A DNA stretch of 64,000 nucleotides from Roseomonas populi (GCF_024594815.1 NZ_JANJOU010000021.1:1-64000); one strand, 5' to 3'. Positions 25,843 through 34,265 are shown, counted from the stretch's first letter. The notes: generated by a model from the sequence alone, not told the origin. Numbers and translations: made by a program.

Positions 25843-25866
25843 TGTCAATTGGCTGACCTTTTGACA
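25843..25866. promoter_or_regulatory. Candidate operator in the divergent catabolic promoter region
   Basis: Inverted repeat TGTCAA (25843-25848) and TTGACA (25861-25866), with an inner GTCA...TGAC pair, lies in the 190-base gap between the divergent Bug receptor gene (25729) and the serine-less hydrolase gene (25920). The half sites resemble GntR-type sites only loosely. TTGACA also looks like a -35 box on each strand, but no good -10 was seen at the right distance. The remainder of 25730-25919 shows nothing recognisable. Confidence 0.4.
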
Positions 25867-25919
25867 TCGGGCGCGCCCGCTGGCACCGTGACCTTCAAGA
25901 AAGCAGGCGGAGGGAGGCA

Positions 25920-26768
25920 ATGCGGCGTCGAATCGCGGTCCCGGTCCTGATGCTGCTGATGGGTGGAATGCCGGGGATGCTGGCCGCGATGATGGAACAC
26001 GGGACGCTGGAACTGCCATCCGGAAGGCTGGCCCTGCTGCGCGAGGGAAGCGGCCCCGTCATCGTCCTGCTGCCCTCCCTCGGGCGCGGGCAGGAGGATT
26101 TCGACGATCTCGCGCCGCGCCTGGCCGCCGCGGGCTTCCGCGTGCTGCGGCCGGAGCCGCGCGGCATCGGCGGATCGGCCCCGCTGCCTCCCGGCGCCAC
26201 GCTGCACGACATGGCGGCCGACGTGGCCGCCGCGATTGAGGCCGAAGGTGGCGGCCCCGCGATCGTCGTAGGCCACGCGGCGGGAAACTGGGTGGCGCGC
26301 GTCCTCTCGCATGACAGGCCGGACCTCGTGCGCGCCGTGGCCCTGCTCGCGGCCGTGACGGGCACCGAGGTGGACCCGGAGATCCGCCGCTCCATCACCG
26401 CCAGCTTCACCCTCACCCTCTCCGACGAGGAGCGGCTGTCGCACCTCCGCCGCGCCTACTTCGCCCCCGGCAACGATGCGAGCGTGTGGCTGCCGGGCTG
26501 GCATCCGGAGGTCTCCATGGCGCAGCGCGCCGCGGCGGCCGCCACGAAGGACAAGGCCTGGCTGCGCGCGGCGGAGCGCCACCCGCTGCTCTATGTCGCG
26601 GCGGCCGAGGACGCGATCGCGGCGCCTCCCTCATTGGAGGATCTGCAGGCCACCCTCGGCCCGCGCGTGACTCGCGTGGTGGTGGAGCGCGCCGGGCACG
26701 CCCTGGTGCCGGAACAGCCCGCGGCGGTGGCGGAAGCGCTGGTCTCCTTCGCGCGGGGCGTGCCGTGA
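25920..26768 (+). CDS. Alpha/beta-hydrolase fold protein lacking the nucleophilic serine
   Basis: A 282-residue alpha/beta hydrolase with a hydrophobic N terminus (MRRRIAVPVLMLLMGGMPGMLAA) that may be a signal peptide. HG-type loop: VIVLLPSLGRGQEDFDDLA. The nucleophile elbow reads VVGHAAGNW, where the usual GxSxG serine is alanine. The late His is present (VERAGHALVPEQP) and an acid lies in AAAEDAIAAP. RutD-type enzymes are a known case of this fold with GHALG and no serine. It either uses another mechanism or is inactive. Its stop overlaps the next receptor gene (TGATG). Confidence 0.82.
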   Translation: MRRRIAVPVLMLLMGGMPGMLAAMMEHGTLELPSGRLALLREGSGPVIVLLPSLGRGQEDFDDLAPRLAAAGFRVLRPEPRGIGGSAPLPPGATLHDMAADVAAAIEAEGGGPAIVVGHAAGNWVARVLSHDRPDLVRAVALLAAVTGTEVDPEIRRSITASFTLTLSDEERLSHLRRAYFAPGNDASVWLPGWHPEVSMAQRAAAAATKDKAWLRAAERHPLLYVAAAEDAIAAPPSLEDLQATLGPRVTRVVVERAGHALVPEQPAAVAEALVSFARGVP

Positions 26769-27727
26769 TGCGCCGCCGCGCGCTGCTGGGCGCCGGGCTG
26801 GCCCTGCCCGCCCTTCCGGCCCGCGCCGAATTCCCGGGCCGCAGCATCCGCCTGATCGTGCCCTACCCGCCCGGCGGCATCACGGATCTCGTCGCGCGCA
26901 GGGTGGCGGAAGGGCTGGGCGTGGTCTGGGAACGGCCGGTGGTGGTGGATAACCGCCCGGGCGCGGGCGGGAATATTGCGGCCACGCTCGCCGCGCGCGC
27001 GGCGCCGGACGGCAACACCCTCTACATGGGCTTCGCCGGCACCCACGCGATGAATGTCAGCCTCTACCGGAAGCTGGAATACGATCCGGTCGCGGATTTC
27101 ACGCCCGTCTCGCTGCTGATCGAATCGCCGCTCGCCCTGACGATCCATCCCTCCATCCCCGCGCGGAACCTCGCGGAGCTCACGGCCTACGCGAAGGCCA
27201 ATCCCGGCAAACTCGCCTTCGGCTCCTCGGGGAATGGCGGCGCCTCCCACCGCTCGCTGGAAATGTACAAGTCGATGGCGGGGGTGGACATCCTGCACGT
27301 GCCCTATCGTGGTGCGGCGCAGTCCAACACCGACCTGCTGGGCGGCAAGATCGGGGGCATGTTCGACACGCTGATCACCGCCGCGCCCAATATCCGCGCG
27401 GGCGCCGTGCGCGCCCTGGCGGTCACGGGCCGCAACCGCGCCGCGATGCTGCCGGACGTGCCAACCATGTCCGAGGCGGGGCTACCCGGCTACGTCTTCC
27501 TCACCTGGCTTGGGCTGCTGACGCCGGCGGGGCTGCCGGATGCGGTGCGGGACCGCATGAACCGCGATGTCCGCACCGTGCTGGCCGATCCGGGCATGCG
27601 GCGCTGGTGCGAGGAGAACGGGCTGGAAGCCGCCCCCTCCTCGCCGGAGAGGTTCGCGGGGTACATGGCGGAGGAGACGACCCGCTTCGCCGCCTTCGTG
27701 CGCGAGACGGGCATGACGCTGGACTGA
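26768..27727 (+). CDS. Bug-family tripartite tricarboxylate transporter receptor
   Basis: A 319-residue periplasmic receptor, third of its family in the window. Leader: MRRRALLGAGLALPALPARAE. Motifs: SIRLIVPYPPGGITDLVARRVAE, VDNRPGAGGNIAATL, KLAFGSSGNGGASHRSLEMYK and HVPYRGAAQSNTDLLGG. The ATG overlaps the hydrolase stop, so the pair is translationally coupled. The pcaD-like gene follows 15 bases later. Probably delivers an aromatic or dicarboxylic acid related to the divergent pca operon. Confidence 0.92.
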   Translation: MRRRALLGAGLALPALPARAEFPGRSIRLIVPYPPGGITDLVARRVAEGLGVVWERPVVVDNRPGAGGNIAATLAARAAPDGNTLYMGFAGTHAMNVSLYRKLEYDPVADFTPVSLLIESPLALTIHPSIPARNLAELTAYAKANPGKLAFGSSGNGGASHRSLEMYKSMAGVDILHVPYRGAAQSNTDLLGGKIGGMFDTLITAAPNIRAGAVRALAVTGRNRAAMLPDVPTMSEAGLPGYVFLTWLGLLTPAGLPDAVRDRMNRDVRTVLADPGMRRWCEENGLEAAPSSPERFAGYMAEETTRFAAFVRETGMTLD

Positions 27728-27742
27728 GCGGGAGAGAAGGCT

Positions 27743-28555
27743 TTGACAGACGAGACGCAGGCCGTGCGCGCGAACGGCCTCCGCTTCCATTGCCGCCTGG
27801 ACGGGCCGGAGGGCGCGCCCTGGATGGTGTTCAGCAACTCCCTCGTGACGAACCTCTCCGTCTGGGACGCGCAGGTGGCCGCCTTCGCCGGGCGCTACCG
27901 CATTCTCCGCTACGACCAGCGCGGCCATGGCGGCACGGAGGTTCCGGCGGAGCCCGCGAGCTTTGAGGTGCTGGCCGAGGACGCGGCGGCGCTGATGGCG
28001 CATTTCGGCGCGCGCGCCGCGGTCTTCGCGGGTGTCTCCATGGGCGCCGCCACCGCCCTCCTCCTTGCCGCGCGCCATCCCGGGCTGGTCTCCGCCGTCA
28101 TCGCCTCGGACGGGCAGGCGGCCACGGCGCCCGGCGGGGCGCAGGCCTGGCAGGAGCGGATCGACCTCGCGCGCGAGAAGGGCATGGAGACCTTCGCCGA
28201 CGCCACGGTGAAGCGCTGGTTCTCCCCCGCCTCCATCGAGGCGGGAAACCCCGCCATCGCCCCCGTGCGGAAGATGATCACCACGACGCCCGAGGCCGGC
28301 TTCGTCGCCTGCGCCCGCGCCCTGCAATCCTACGACCTCCGCGCGGAGCTTCCCGCCCTGCGCCAGCCCATGCTGCTGGTCGCGGGGGAGGCGGACGGCG
28401 CCATGCCGAAGACCATGCGCGGCATGGCCGAGGTGATCCCGGATTCGCACTTCGTCGAGATCCCCGCTGCCGGCCATCTTCCCTGCATCGAGGCGCCCGG
28501 CCCCTTCAACGCCGCGATGGAGGGCTTCCTGGCGGAGAGCGCCCGCCCGGCCTGA
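27743..28555 (+). CDS. pcaD: 3-Oxoadipate enol-lactonase-like alpha/beta hydrolase
   Basis: A 270-residue alpha/beta hydrolase close to PcaD. FSNSLVTNLSVWDAQVAAF and RILRYDQRGHGGTE are characteristic, with nucleophile GVSMGAA and the late catalytic His in IPAAGHLPCIEAPG. PcaD opens 3-oxoadipate enol-lactone to 3-oxoadipate. The start is TTG after GGGAGAGAAGG. It is divergent from pcaHG and ends the plus-strand operon. PcaD function fits the context, but related esterases cannot be excluded. Confidence 0.85.
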   Translation: MTDETQAVRANGLRFHCRLDGPEGAPWMVFSNSLVTNLSVWDAQVAAFAGRYRILRYDQRGHGGTEVPAEPASFEVLAEDAAALMAHFGARAAVFAGVSMGAATALLLAARHPGLVSAVIASDGQAATAPGGAQAWQERIDLAREKGMETFADATVKRWFSPASIEAGNPAIAPVRKMITTTPEAGFVACARALQSYDLRAELPALRQPMLLVAGEADGAMPKTMRGMAEVIPDSHFVEIPAAGHLPCIEAPGPFNAAMEGFLAESARPA

Positions 28556-28569
28556 GGCGGGGCACAGGA

Positions 28570-28615
28570 CGGCACTCGCGCCGGGGGGGCGGGAAGCCGC
28601 GGGCGCGGCGTGCCG
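28570..28615. terminator. GC-rich hairpin between convergent genes
   Basis: An inverted repeat pairs CGGCAC...CGCGCC (28570-28582) with GGCGCG...GTGCCG (28602-28615), exactly between the pcaD-like stop and the mscS stop. There is no U-run on either strand. Confidence 0.4.
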
Positions 28616-29527
28616 TCACGCGCCCTCCCGTGCCGCGCCATTGGCGCGCCGCGGCGCCACCTCTCCGCGCGGGCCGAGATGGTCGCCATTCACCTCGTCG
28701 TGGAGCATCACGATGCGGGTGGGAAAGGCCAGGTCCACCCCGTCCTCCCGCATGGCCTTCCGGATCGCCGCAATGGCGCGCCCCTGCCCGGTCACGACCT
28801 TGTTGCGCACGCTGTCCGTCCACCAGCGCACCCGCAGCGTCACGCCCGCCTCGCCGAACTCCCAGGCGCGGGCATCGGGCGGCGGATCCTTCGCGATGCC
28901 TTCCACTCCTGAAAGGGCGCGCACCGCAGCGGCGGCCACGGCGTCCGGGTCCTTGTCGTAGCCGATCGTCACGTCGGCCTGGCTGCGCCGCAGGGGGAAG
29001 TGCGTCCGCACGATGATGCTGCGCGTGTAGAGATTGCTGTTGGGGATCAGCACGCGCTGGCCGTCATAGGTCTTGATGATGGTCGCGCGCGCCTCGACCT
29101 GCTCCACCGTCCCCTCATGCGCCCCGGAGACGATCTGGTCGCCCACGCGGAAGGGCTGGCTGTAGAGGATCAACACCCCGGAGAACCAGTTCTGCAGGAT
29201 GTCGCGGAAGGCCAGCCCGACCGCGAGCGAGCCCACCCCGAGCGTCGCCAGCAGGTCGGACGGCTTCACCGAGGGAAAGACGATCGTCGCGAAGACGAGG
29301 ATCCCCGCGAAGATGAGGGACCAGCGGGCGAAGCCGCCGAGCAGCGCGCCCAGGTCCGGGCGTCGCCGGCGCGTGAAGGCGAAGAGCACGGCCCGCCGGG
29401 CCGCCAGCCCCCCGATCCAGAACCCTGCCAGCACGGCCAGCCCGATCCCGATATTCGGCAGGACCCAGAAGAAGCCCTCGACCATGCTCTGCAGCTTGCT
29501 GGTGGTGAGCTGTTCCGGCTGCTGCAT
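28616..29527 (-). CDS. MscS-family mechanosensitive ion channel
   Basis: A 303-residue inner-membrane channel. Three hydrophobic segments end in the glycine/alanine-rich pore helix LLATLGVGSLAVGLAFRDILQNWFSGVLIL, followed by the beta domain (FRVGDQIVSGAHEGTVEQVEARATIIKTYDGQRVLIPNSNLYT in pieces) and an alpha/beta C-terminal domain. Size matches E. coli MscS (286). It protects against hypo-osmotic shock. Monocistronic and convergent with the pcaD-like gene. Confidence 0.94.
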   Translation of the reverse strand: MQQPEQLTTSKLQSMVEGFFWVLPNIGIGLAVLAGFWIGGLAARRAVLFAFTRRRRPDLGALLGGFARWSLIFAGILVFATIVFPSVKPSDLLATLGVGSLAVGLAFRDILQNWFSGVLILYSQPFRVGDQIVSGAHEGTVEQVEARATIIKTYDGQRVLIPNSNLYTRSIIVRTHFPLRRSQADVTIGYDKDPDAVAAAAVRALSGVEGIAKDPPPDARAWEFGEAGVTLRVRWWTDSVRNKVVTGQGRAIAAIRKAMREDGVDLAFPTRIVMLHDEVNGDHLGPRGEVAPRRANGAAREGA

Positions 29528-29590
29528 GACCTGACCCGACGCTGACGCAGGGGCTTCAACGCGCCGCGGCGGTGCCGGTTCGGGAAAGGG

Positions 29591-30037
29591 CTACGAGCGC
29601 GCCACCAGCACGATCGCCCCGATCGCCATGGCAGCGCCGAGCAGCCGCATGGCCGAGAGCGGCCGCGGTTCCAGCCCCATCAACCCGAAGCGGTCCAGCA
29701 GGATGGAGGCGACGACGGCGAGGCAGGCCGTGATCACGGTGAAGGTCCCGGCCCCGAGCGGGCGGGTGGCGAGCATCCCCGCCAGCACGAAGGCCAGGTT
29801 GCACAGCCCGCCCACCCAGGCCCACCAGGGCAGGCCGGCCAGGCGCGGCCCGAGGTCGCGGAAGGAGAGGCCGAGGAAGGGTGAGAGCAGCAGCAGGCCG
29901 AGCAACGCGACCGCGTAGACGACCAGCGCCGCGAGCGCGGTGCTTCCCATCCCCTCGTGCAGCCGCGCGCCGGCGGCGGACTGGACGGGGTTGCCGATCC
30001 CCGCGACCACCGCGGCCAGCCAGGCGAGCCAGCCCAT
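29591..30037 (-). CDS. DMT-superfamily YdcZ-like membrane protein
   Basis: A 148-residue protein with five hydrophobic segments, beginning MGWLAWLAAVVAGIGNPVQSAAGARL. The phrases WAWVGGLCNLAFVLAGMLATRPLGAGTFTVITAC and LLDRFGLMGL are typical of the DUF606/YdcZ family of the drug/metabolite transporter superfamily. Substrate unknown. It lies 12 bases after the Gfo/Idh/MocA gene, so it probably belongs to the YoaK-Gfo-YdcZ transcript. Confidence 0.88.
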   Translation of the reverse strand: MGWLAWLAAVVAGIGNPVQSAAGARLHEGMGSTALAALVVYAVALLGLLLLSPFLGLSFRDLGPRLAGLPWWAWVGGLCNLAFVLAGMLATRPLGAGTFTVITACLAVVASILLDRFGLMGLEPRPLSAMRLLGAAMAIGAIVLVARS

Positions 30038-30049
30038 CAGCCCCCCTCC

Positions 30050-31315
30050 TCAGCCAAGTTCGGGCCCGCGGAAGGCGTCGGTTCCCTCCACGGGCGGGAT
30101 CGCCACCGGCACGCCCTCCCGCGCGGAGCGGTAGAGCGCCTCCATCAGCAGGTGGTCCTGCACCCCCTCCTCGCCGGGCGTGCGCGGCTCGCGGCCCTCC
30201 AGGATGCACTCGGCGAAGTGGTCGATCTCCAGCGCGAACTGGTTCTTCGCGCCCAGGCGAAGCTCCTCCACGGACTCGCTCTCCCCCTTGCGCCGCGCGA
30301 TCCGCATGCGCTGGCCGCGATAGGCGAAGGCGTTCTCCAGGTCGATCCAGCCGCGCTCCAGCCGGACGCGCAGGTCCTTGCTCTCGTGCGCGCCGTAGCT
30401 GGTGGCGCAGTTGGCGATGGCGCCGGAGGGAAAGCGCAGCATGAACACCGTCGTCTCGTCGATGTCGGCGTAGCGCGCGTCGCCCTCGGGGTTCACGATG
30501 CGGGCGAAGACCTCCACCGGCTCCTCGCCCAGCACCGCGCGCACGCCGTTCAGGCAGTAGAGGCCGATGTCCGGCAGCGCGCCGCCGCCGGCCAGCGGCG
30601 CCTTCAGCCGCCACTGGTCGGCCGGCCCCTGCACCTGGGTGTTGGTCGCCTCCAGCACGCGCGGACGGCCGAGCTCGCCGGAGCGGACCAGGCGCACGGT
30701 CTCACGGTTGAAGGGCTCGTACTGGCAGCGATAGGCGATCATCAGCCGCACGCCGGCCTTGCGGCAGGCCTCCACCATCTCGCGCGCCTCGGCGGAGGTG
30801 TTGGCCATCGGCTTCTCGCAGAGCACGTGCTTGCCCGCCTTTGCCACGGCCAGCACGTTGTCGCGATGCAGCCCGTTCGGCGTCACGACATAGACGGCCT
30901 GCACCTCCGGGTTCTCCGAGAGGCGGTGCACCTCGTCGTAGCCGTACACGCTCTCCGGCGCGATCCCGTACTGCGCGGCGACCACCCGCGCCTTCTCCGG
31001 GCTGCCGGAGACGAGCGCGACCGGGCGCGCCGCCTTGCACTCGGCGAAGGCGGGCAGGATCTCCTCCAGGCTCAGCCGGCCCAGCCCCATCACCGCGAAG
31101 CCCACGCGCTTCCCCGGCGGCATCGGCGCGGGCGGGGGCGGCGCGGGCTTGTCCGCCTCGCCCTTCCAGTTCTCGAACGCCACGGCGCCGTCCTCCACCC
31201 CGCCGCGGTCGATGGAGGAGGGCGGCGGCGGGGCGGCGGGCGCCGCGGCGGGCAGGGCGGGCCCCTCGGGCGTGCCGGGCCCGGTGGGGCGGACCGGATG
31301 GGCGGCGTCGGTCAA
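30050..31315 (-). CDS. Gfo/Idh/MocA-family oxidoreductase with proline-rich N-terminal extension
   Basis: A 421-residue oxidoreductase. After about 70 residues rich in Pro and Ala (APPPPSS; KPAPPPPAPMPPG), the Rossmann domain begins VGFAVMGLGRLSLEEILPAF, followed by the conserved EKP motif in HVLCEKPMAN. The C-terminal alpha/beta domain resembles glucose-fructose oxidoreductase-like members (MIAYRCQYEPFNRETVRLV; GGGALPDIGLYCLN). The extension is not a signal peptide and may be a linker; a later start is possible. The start overlaps the YoaK stop (ATGA). Sugar substrate unknown. Confidence 0.9.
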   Translation of the reverse strand: MTDAAHPVRPTGPGTPEGPALPAAAPAAPPPPSSIDRGGVEDGAVAFENWKGEADKPAPPPPAPMPPGKRVGFAVMGLGRLSLEEILPAFAECKAARPVALVSGSPEKARVVAAQYGIAPESVYGYDEVHRLSENPEVQAVYVVTPNGLHRDNVLAVAKAGKHVLCEKPMANTSAEAREMVEACRKAGVRLMIAYRCQYEPFNRETVRLVRSGELGRPRVLEATNTQVQGPADQWRLKAPLAGGGALPDIGLYCLNGVRAVLGEEPVEVFARIVNPEGDARYADIDETTVFMLRFPSGAIANCATSYGAHESKDLRVRLERGWIDLENAFAYRGQRMRIARRKGESESVEELRLGAKNQFALEIDHFAECILEGREPRTPGEEGVQDHLLMEALYRSAREGVPVAIPPVEGTDAFRGPELG

Positions 31316-32001
31316 GCGGCGTGCTCCTTCTGGGCGGGATTCACGGATGGGCGCAGCGCAAGGAATGCGCCCGCCAGCAGGGTGGCGCCGGCCGGCAGGA
31401 CCAGGGCGTAGGCACCGGCAACGGGGTCGATCAGCGCGGAGGCCGCCGCCCCCGCGAGCAGCGACGCCCAGCGGAGGAGGTTCCTGCCCGCGCGCAGCAC
31501 CTCGCCGGCGGCCAGGGCGCGGGCCGTGCGGACGAGCGCGCCGGTGATGAAGGTCACGCCGGGATCGCCCTGCAGAACCTGGTTCACGGCCCCCATGGCG
31601 GCCGCGACCGCCAGCAGGACCCCCAGCGGCCAGCGCCCCTCATGGGCGCCGAGGCCGAGAAGGATGGCGAGCACCAGCATCCCCCCGACCAGCAGGAGGG
31701 CCGGCGCCGGGCGTCCCCCATCCCCGCCACGGGCGAGCCGCGCGGCCAGGGTGGAGCTCGCCAGGAATGCCAGGATCACGGCGGCGAGCGGCCAGGCCTT
31801 CGCCAGGGCGCCGGACGCAAGGGATTCCGCCAGTTTCGCCGAGTTGCCGGTCATGTAGACCGGCAGGATCTCGCCCCCGCGGAGCACCACCTGGGCATCC
31901 ACCCACCCCGCCAGGGCGGTCAGGCCGCAGGCCGCCAGCAAGGGGGCGCCGGCCTCCTTCGCCCGGAACTTCGCGCCGGAGGCCGGATCCTGCGCCGTCA
32001 C
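31312..32001 (-). CDS. YoaK/DUF1275-family membrane protein
   Basis: A 229-residue integral membrane protein with about six hydrophobic segments. The N-terminal block ACGLTALAGWVDAQVVLRGGEILPVYMTGNSAKLAESLASG matches the DUF1275 signature (G..D...... F...MTGN). Later VNQVLQGDPGVTFITGALVRTARAL is also typical. Function of the family is not established. First gene of the transcript running into the Gfo and YdcZ genes. Confidence 0.88.
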   Translation of the reverse strand: MTAQDPASGAKFRAKEAGAPLLAACGLTALAGWVDAQVVLRGGEILPVYMTGNSAKLAESLASGALAKAWPLAAVILAFLASSTLAARLARGGDGGRPAPALLLVGGMLVLAILLGLGAHEGRWPLGVLLAVAAAMGAVNQVLQGDPGVTFITGALVRTARALAAGEVLRAGRNLLRWASLLAGAAASALIDPVAGAYALVLPAGATLLAGAFLALRPSVNPAQKEHAA

Positions 32002-32151
32002 GCCGGGATGCCGGGGGGCACGAGGGTGGCAGGCCTGGGTCTTGTCATCCGTCTCTCCACCGGGGATGCGCCCGCTCTGCGGTCCCGCTCCAAACGGCGC
32101 TCAGCCCCCGCGGATCACTGCCCCAAGTGCAACAGAGTATTTCGTGCGGCT

Positions 32152-32393
32152 CCCGGGGATGCCTTGCCTCCCCTGGACCCCTCCACCGGGGTGGCAACCG
32201 CCATCCCGGACCCCGCGATCGGGCTGCCGCGGACGCGATGATCGAAGCCTTCGACCCCGCGTCGGCCCGGGCCACCTTGTCAGTCGCCGAGGGTCACGAA
32301 CCCTCGGCGCGCAACAGCGCAGCACGTCGCGGCAGCCTTGAAGAAGAAGATGAGAGGGGGGCCAGGGGGAGAGAGTTCCTTCTCTCCCCCTGG
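32152..32393 (-). repeat. Dispersed multi-hairpin element, copy D (type 2, reversed)
   Basis: Read on the minus strand, hairpin 1 (32362-32393) is a 14-base-arm stem with a GGAA loop and one weak closing pair. Hairpin 2 pairs GCCGAGGGT with ACCCTCGGC. Hairpin 4 (32152-32176) pairs CCAGGGGAGGC with an imperfect GCATCCCCGGG. It lies downstream of the chvG stop (about 50 bases). The rest of the 444-base gap 32002-32445 (32002-32151 and 32394-32445) shows nothing recognisable apart from the expected yoaK promoter area. Confidence 0.8.
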
Positions 32394-32445
32394 GGCAACC
32401 AGGGCCCGCAGCCCAGGCCAAAACCCCGAAGCCGGGCCAGCCCGT

Positions 32446-34131
32446 TCAGGCCACCGGCAGCCGCACCACGAAGCGCGCCCCGGCCACGGAGCCGTCCGGG
32501 TTGCGCCGGTTCTCGGCGGAGATGCGCCCCCCCAGCCCTTCCACGATCTGGCGGGAGATGGAGAGGCCAAGGCCGGAGTGCTGGCCGAAGCGCTCGCCGC
32601 TCGGGCGCTCCGTGTAGAAGCGGTCGAAGATGCCCTCCAGCTTGGCCTCGGGGATGCCGGGCCCCTCGTCCTCGATGGCGATCTCCGCCATGGCGCCCGT
32701 GGTCTTCGCGCGCACGCGGACGGCGCCGTTGGGCGGGGAGAAGGACACGGCGTTGCCCAGCAGGTTGCGGAAGACCTGCACCAGCCGCCCCTCCACCCCG
32801 CGCACCACCAGGCGGGCGGGCGAGTCGATCTCCATCACGGGATCGCCTTCGCCGCGCGTGGCGCCGTGCAGCTCCACCAGGGTGGAGAGGATAGGGCCCA
32901 CATCCACCGGCTCGGCGACGGAGCGGGAGAGCTCCGCATCCACGCGGGAGCTGTCGGAGATATCGCCAATGAGGCGGTCCATCCGCACCGCGTCCTCGGC
33001 GATGATGGCGAGGAGCCGCTTCTGCTGCTCCGGGTTCTCCACCCGCCGCAGCGTCTCGATGGCGGAGCGGACGGAGGTGAGGGGGTTGCGAAGCTCGTGC
33101 GCCACATCGGCCGCGAAGCGCTCATTGGCGTCCACGCGCGCCCAGAGGGCGTTGGCGCCGGATTGCAGCGCGCGGGCGAGCGTTCCGATCTCGTCCTGCC
33201 GCCCCATCAGAGGTGCGGGTACCGATCCGCCGCGTCCCTTGCCCTGCCGCATGGAGGCCGCTGAGGCTGCCAGTTCCAGCATCGGCGAGGCGAGGGTGCG
33301 GGCGAGATAGACGGAGAGCGCGACGGTGAGCGCCAGCGCCATGACGAAGAGGACGAGGACGGAGCCGCGGATCTCCATCACGCGCTCGTCCACCTCCCGC
33401 GCCTCCCGCGTCAGCAGCACGATGCCGACGGGCTGGTTGGCGCGGCGCGCGGGCTCGGCCACCGAGACGAGGAGGCGGCCGTCGCCGGTGCGGCGGACAT
33501 AGGGGTTCACCCCGCCCTCCAGCGCCAGGCGAAGCTCCTCCCGCCGGTCCGGCCCCAGGTCGGGCTGCCAGTCGAAGGAGGCGGCGTCCGCGCTCTCGTC
33601 CACCACCACGGCGGGGCCGTGCACGCGGGGGCGGGGCAGCCAGTCCACCAGGCGCTCGTAGATGCGGCCGATCAGCCCGGCCACCGGGCCCGGCTGCTCC
33701 GGCGGGGGCAGGGGCTCGGTCACGATGGCGCCGCCCGGGCCTTCCCGCACGCGGCTGTCGGCCACCAGCAGCCCGTTGTTGTCGAAGAGCTTCGCCTGGG
33801 TGCCCGGGCTCGGCTCCGTCAGGCGGCGCAGCAGGGGGCGGGCGGTCTCCGGCACCAGGGTGGCGCGGTCGTCCTGGATCCGCACGCCGGCCTCGGCGAT
33901 GCCGTTGGCGTAGATCCGGGCCTGGGTGCGCAGCCCCTGCACCTCCGCGGCCAGCAGGCCGTCCTGGTACTGGTCCAGGTAGAGAAGGGTGGCCGCCAGC
34001 AGGAAGGGCGGCAGCATGTTCACCAGCAGGATGCGGCGCAGGAGCGGCGAGACGCGCCGGTTCCTTCCGCGCCGCTCCAGGGGCACGGCGGGCGGGATTT
34101 CGGTCGAGATCGGGCCGCTGGCATCCGGCAT
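32446..34131 (-). CDS. chvG: Sensor histidine kinase, ChvG/ExoS-like
   Basis: A 561-residue kinase. A first membrane segment (ILLVNMLPPFLLAATLLYLDQYQDGLL) precedes a stimulus-sensing periplasmic domain of about 230 residues. A second segment (VLVLFVMALALTVALSVYLARTL), HAMP, the H-box with His345 (VAHELRNPLTSVRSAIETL) and the ATPase domain (DEGPGIPEAKLEGIFDRFYTERP; SGLGLSISRQIVEGLGG) follow. ChvG senses acidic or envelope signals in related species. The response regulator lies upstream but is separated by a small gene and a strong terminator, so chvG probably has its own promoter. Confidence 0.9.
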   Translation of the reverse strand: MPDASGPISTEIPPAVPLERRGRNRRVSPLLRRILLVNMLPPFLLAATLLYLDQYQDGLLAAEVQGLRTQARIYANGIAEAGVRIQDDRATLVPETARPLLRRLTEPSPGTQAKLFDNNGLLVADSRVREGPGGAIVTEPLPPPEQPGPVAGLIGRIYERLVDWLPRPRVHGPAVVVDESADAASFDWQPDLGPDRREELRLALEGGVNPYVRRTGDGRLLVSVAEPARRANQPVGIVLLTREAREVDERVMEIRGSVLVLFVMALALTVALSVYLARTLASPMLELAASAASMRQGKGRGGSVPAPLMGRQDEIGTLARALQSGANALWARVDANERFAADVAHELRNPLTSVRSAIETLRRVENPEQQKRLLAIIAEDAVRMDRLIGDISDSSRVDAELSRSVAEPVDVGPILSTLVELHGATRGEGDPVMEIDSPARLVVRGVEGRLVQVFRNLLGNAVSFSPPNGAVRVRAKTTGAMAEIAIEDEGPGIPEAKLEGIFDRFYTERPSGERFGQHSGLGLSISRQIVEGLGGRISAENRRNPDGSVAGARFVVRLPVA

Positions 34132-34202
34132 GGGGGCAACCTACGACGATTCCGGGGCCGAAGGTGAGACCGGGGAGTGGCTTTCCCGAGGCGGCGTGCA
34201 TG

Positions 34203-34240
34203 AAAAAAGGGCCGCCGGAGGATCCGGCGGCCCTTTCTGT
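34203..34240 (-). terminator. Bidirectional intrinsic terminator
   Basis: A 10-bp perfect stem, GGGCCGCCGG (34209-34218) with CCGGCGGCCC (34224-34233), has a five-base loop. On the minus strand it is followed by six T residues, and on the plus strand by TTTCTGT. It lies 26 bases after the stop of the small secreted gene and before chvG. Confidence 0.88.
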
Positions 34241-34265
34241 CGGCTTCGCGGCGCGAAGCGGCGGT

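Noticed and set aside
25861-25866. TTGACA as the -35 box of the serine-less hydrolase promoter
   Set aside because: No acceptable -10 element lies 16-18 bases downstream; the hexamer is better explained as part of the inverted repeat.
32002-32151. Possible small gene upstream of yoaK
   Set aside because: No frame has a ribosome site and protein-like composition; the stretch is probably promoter or spacer.
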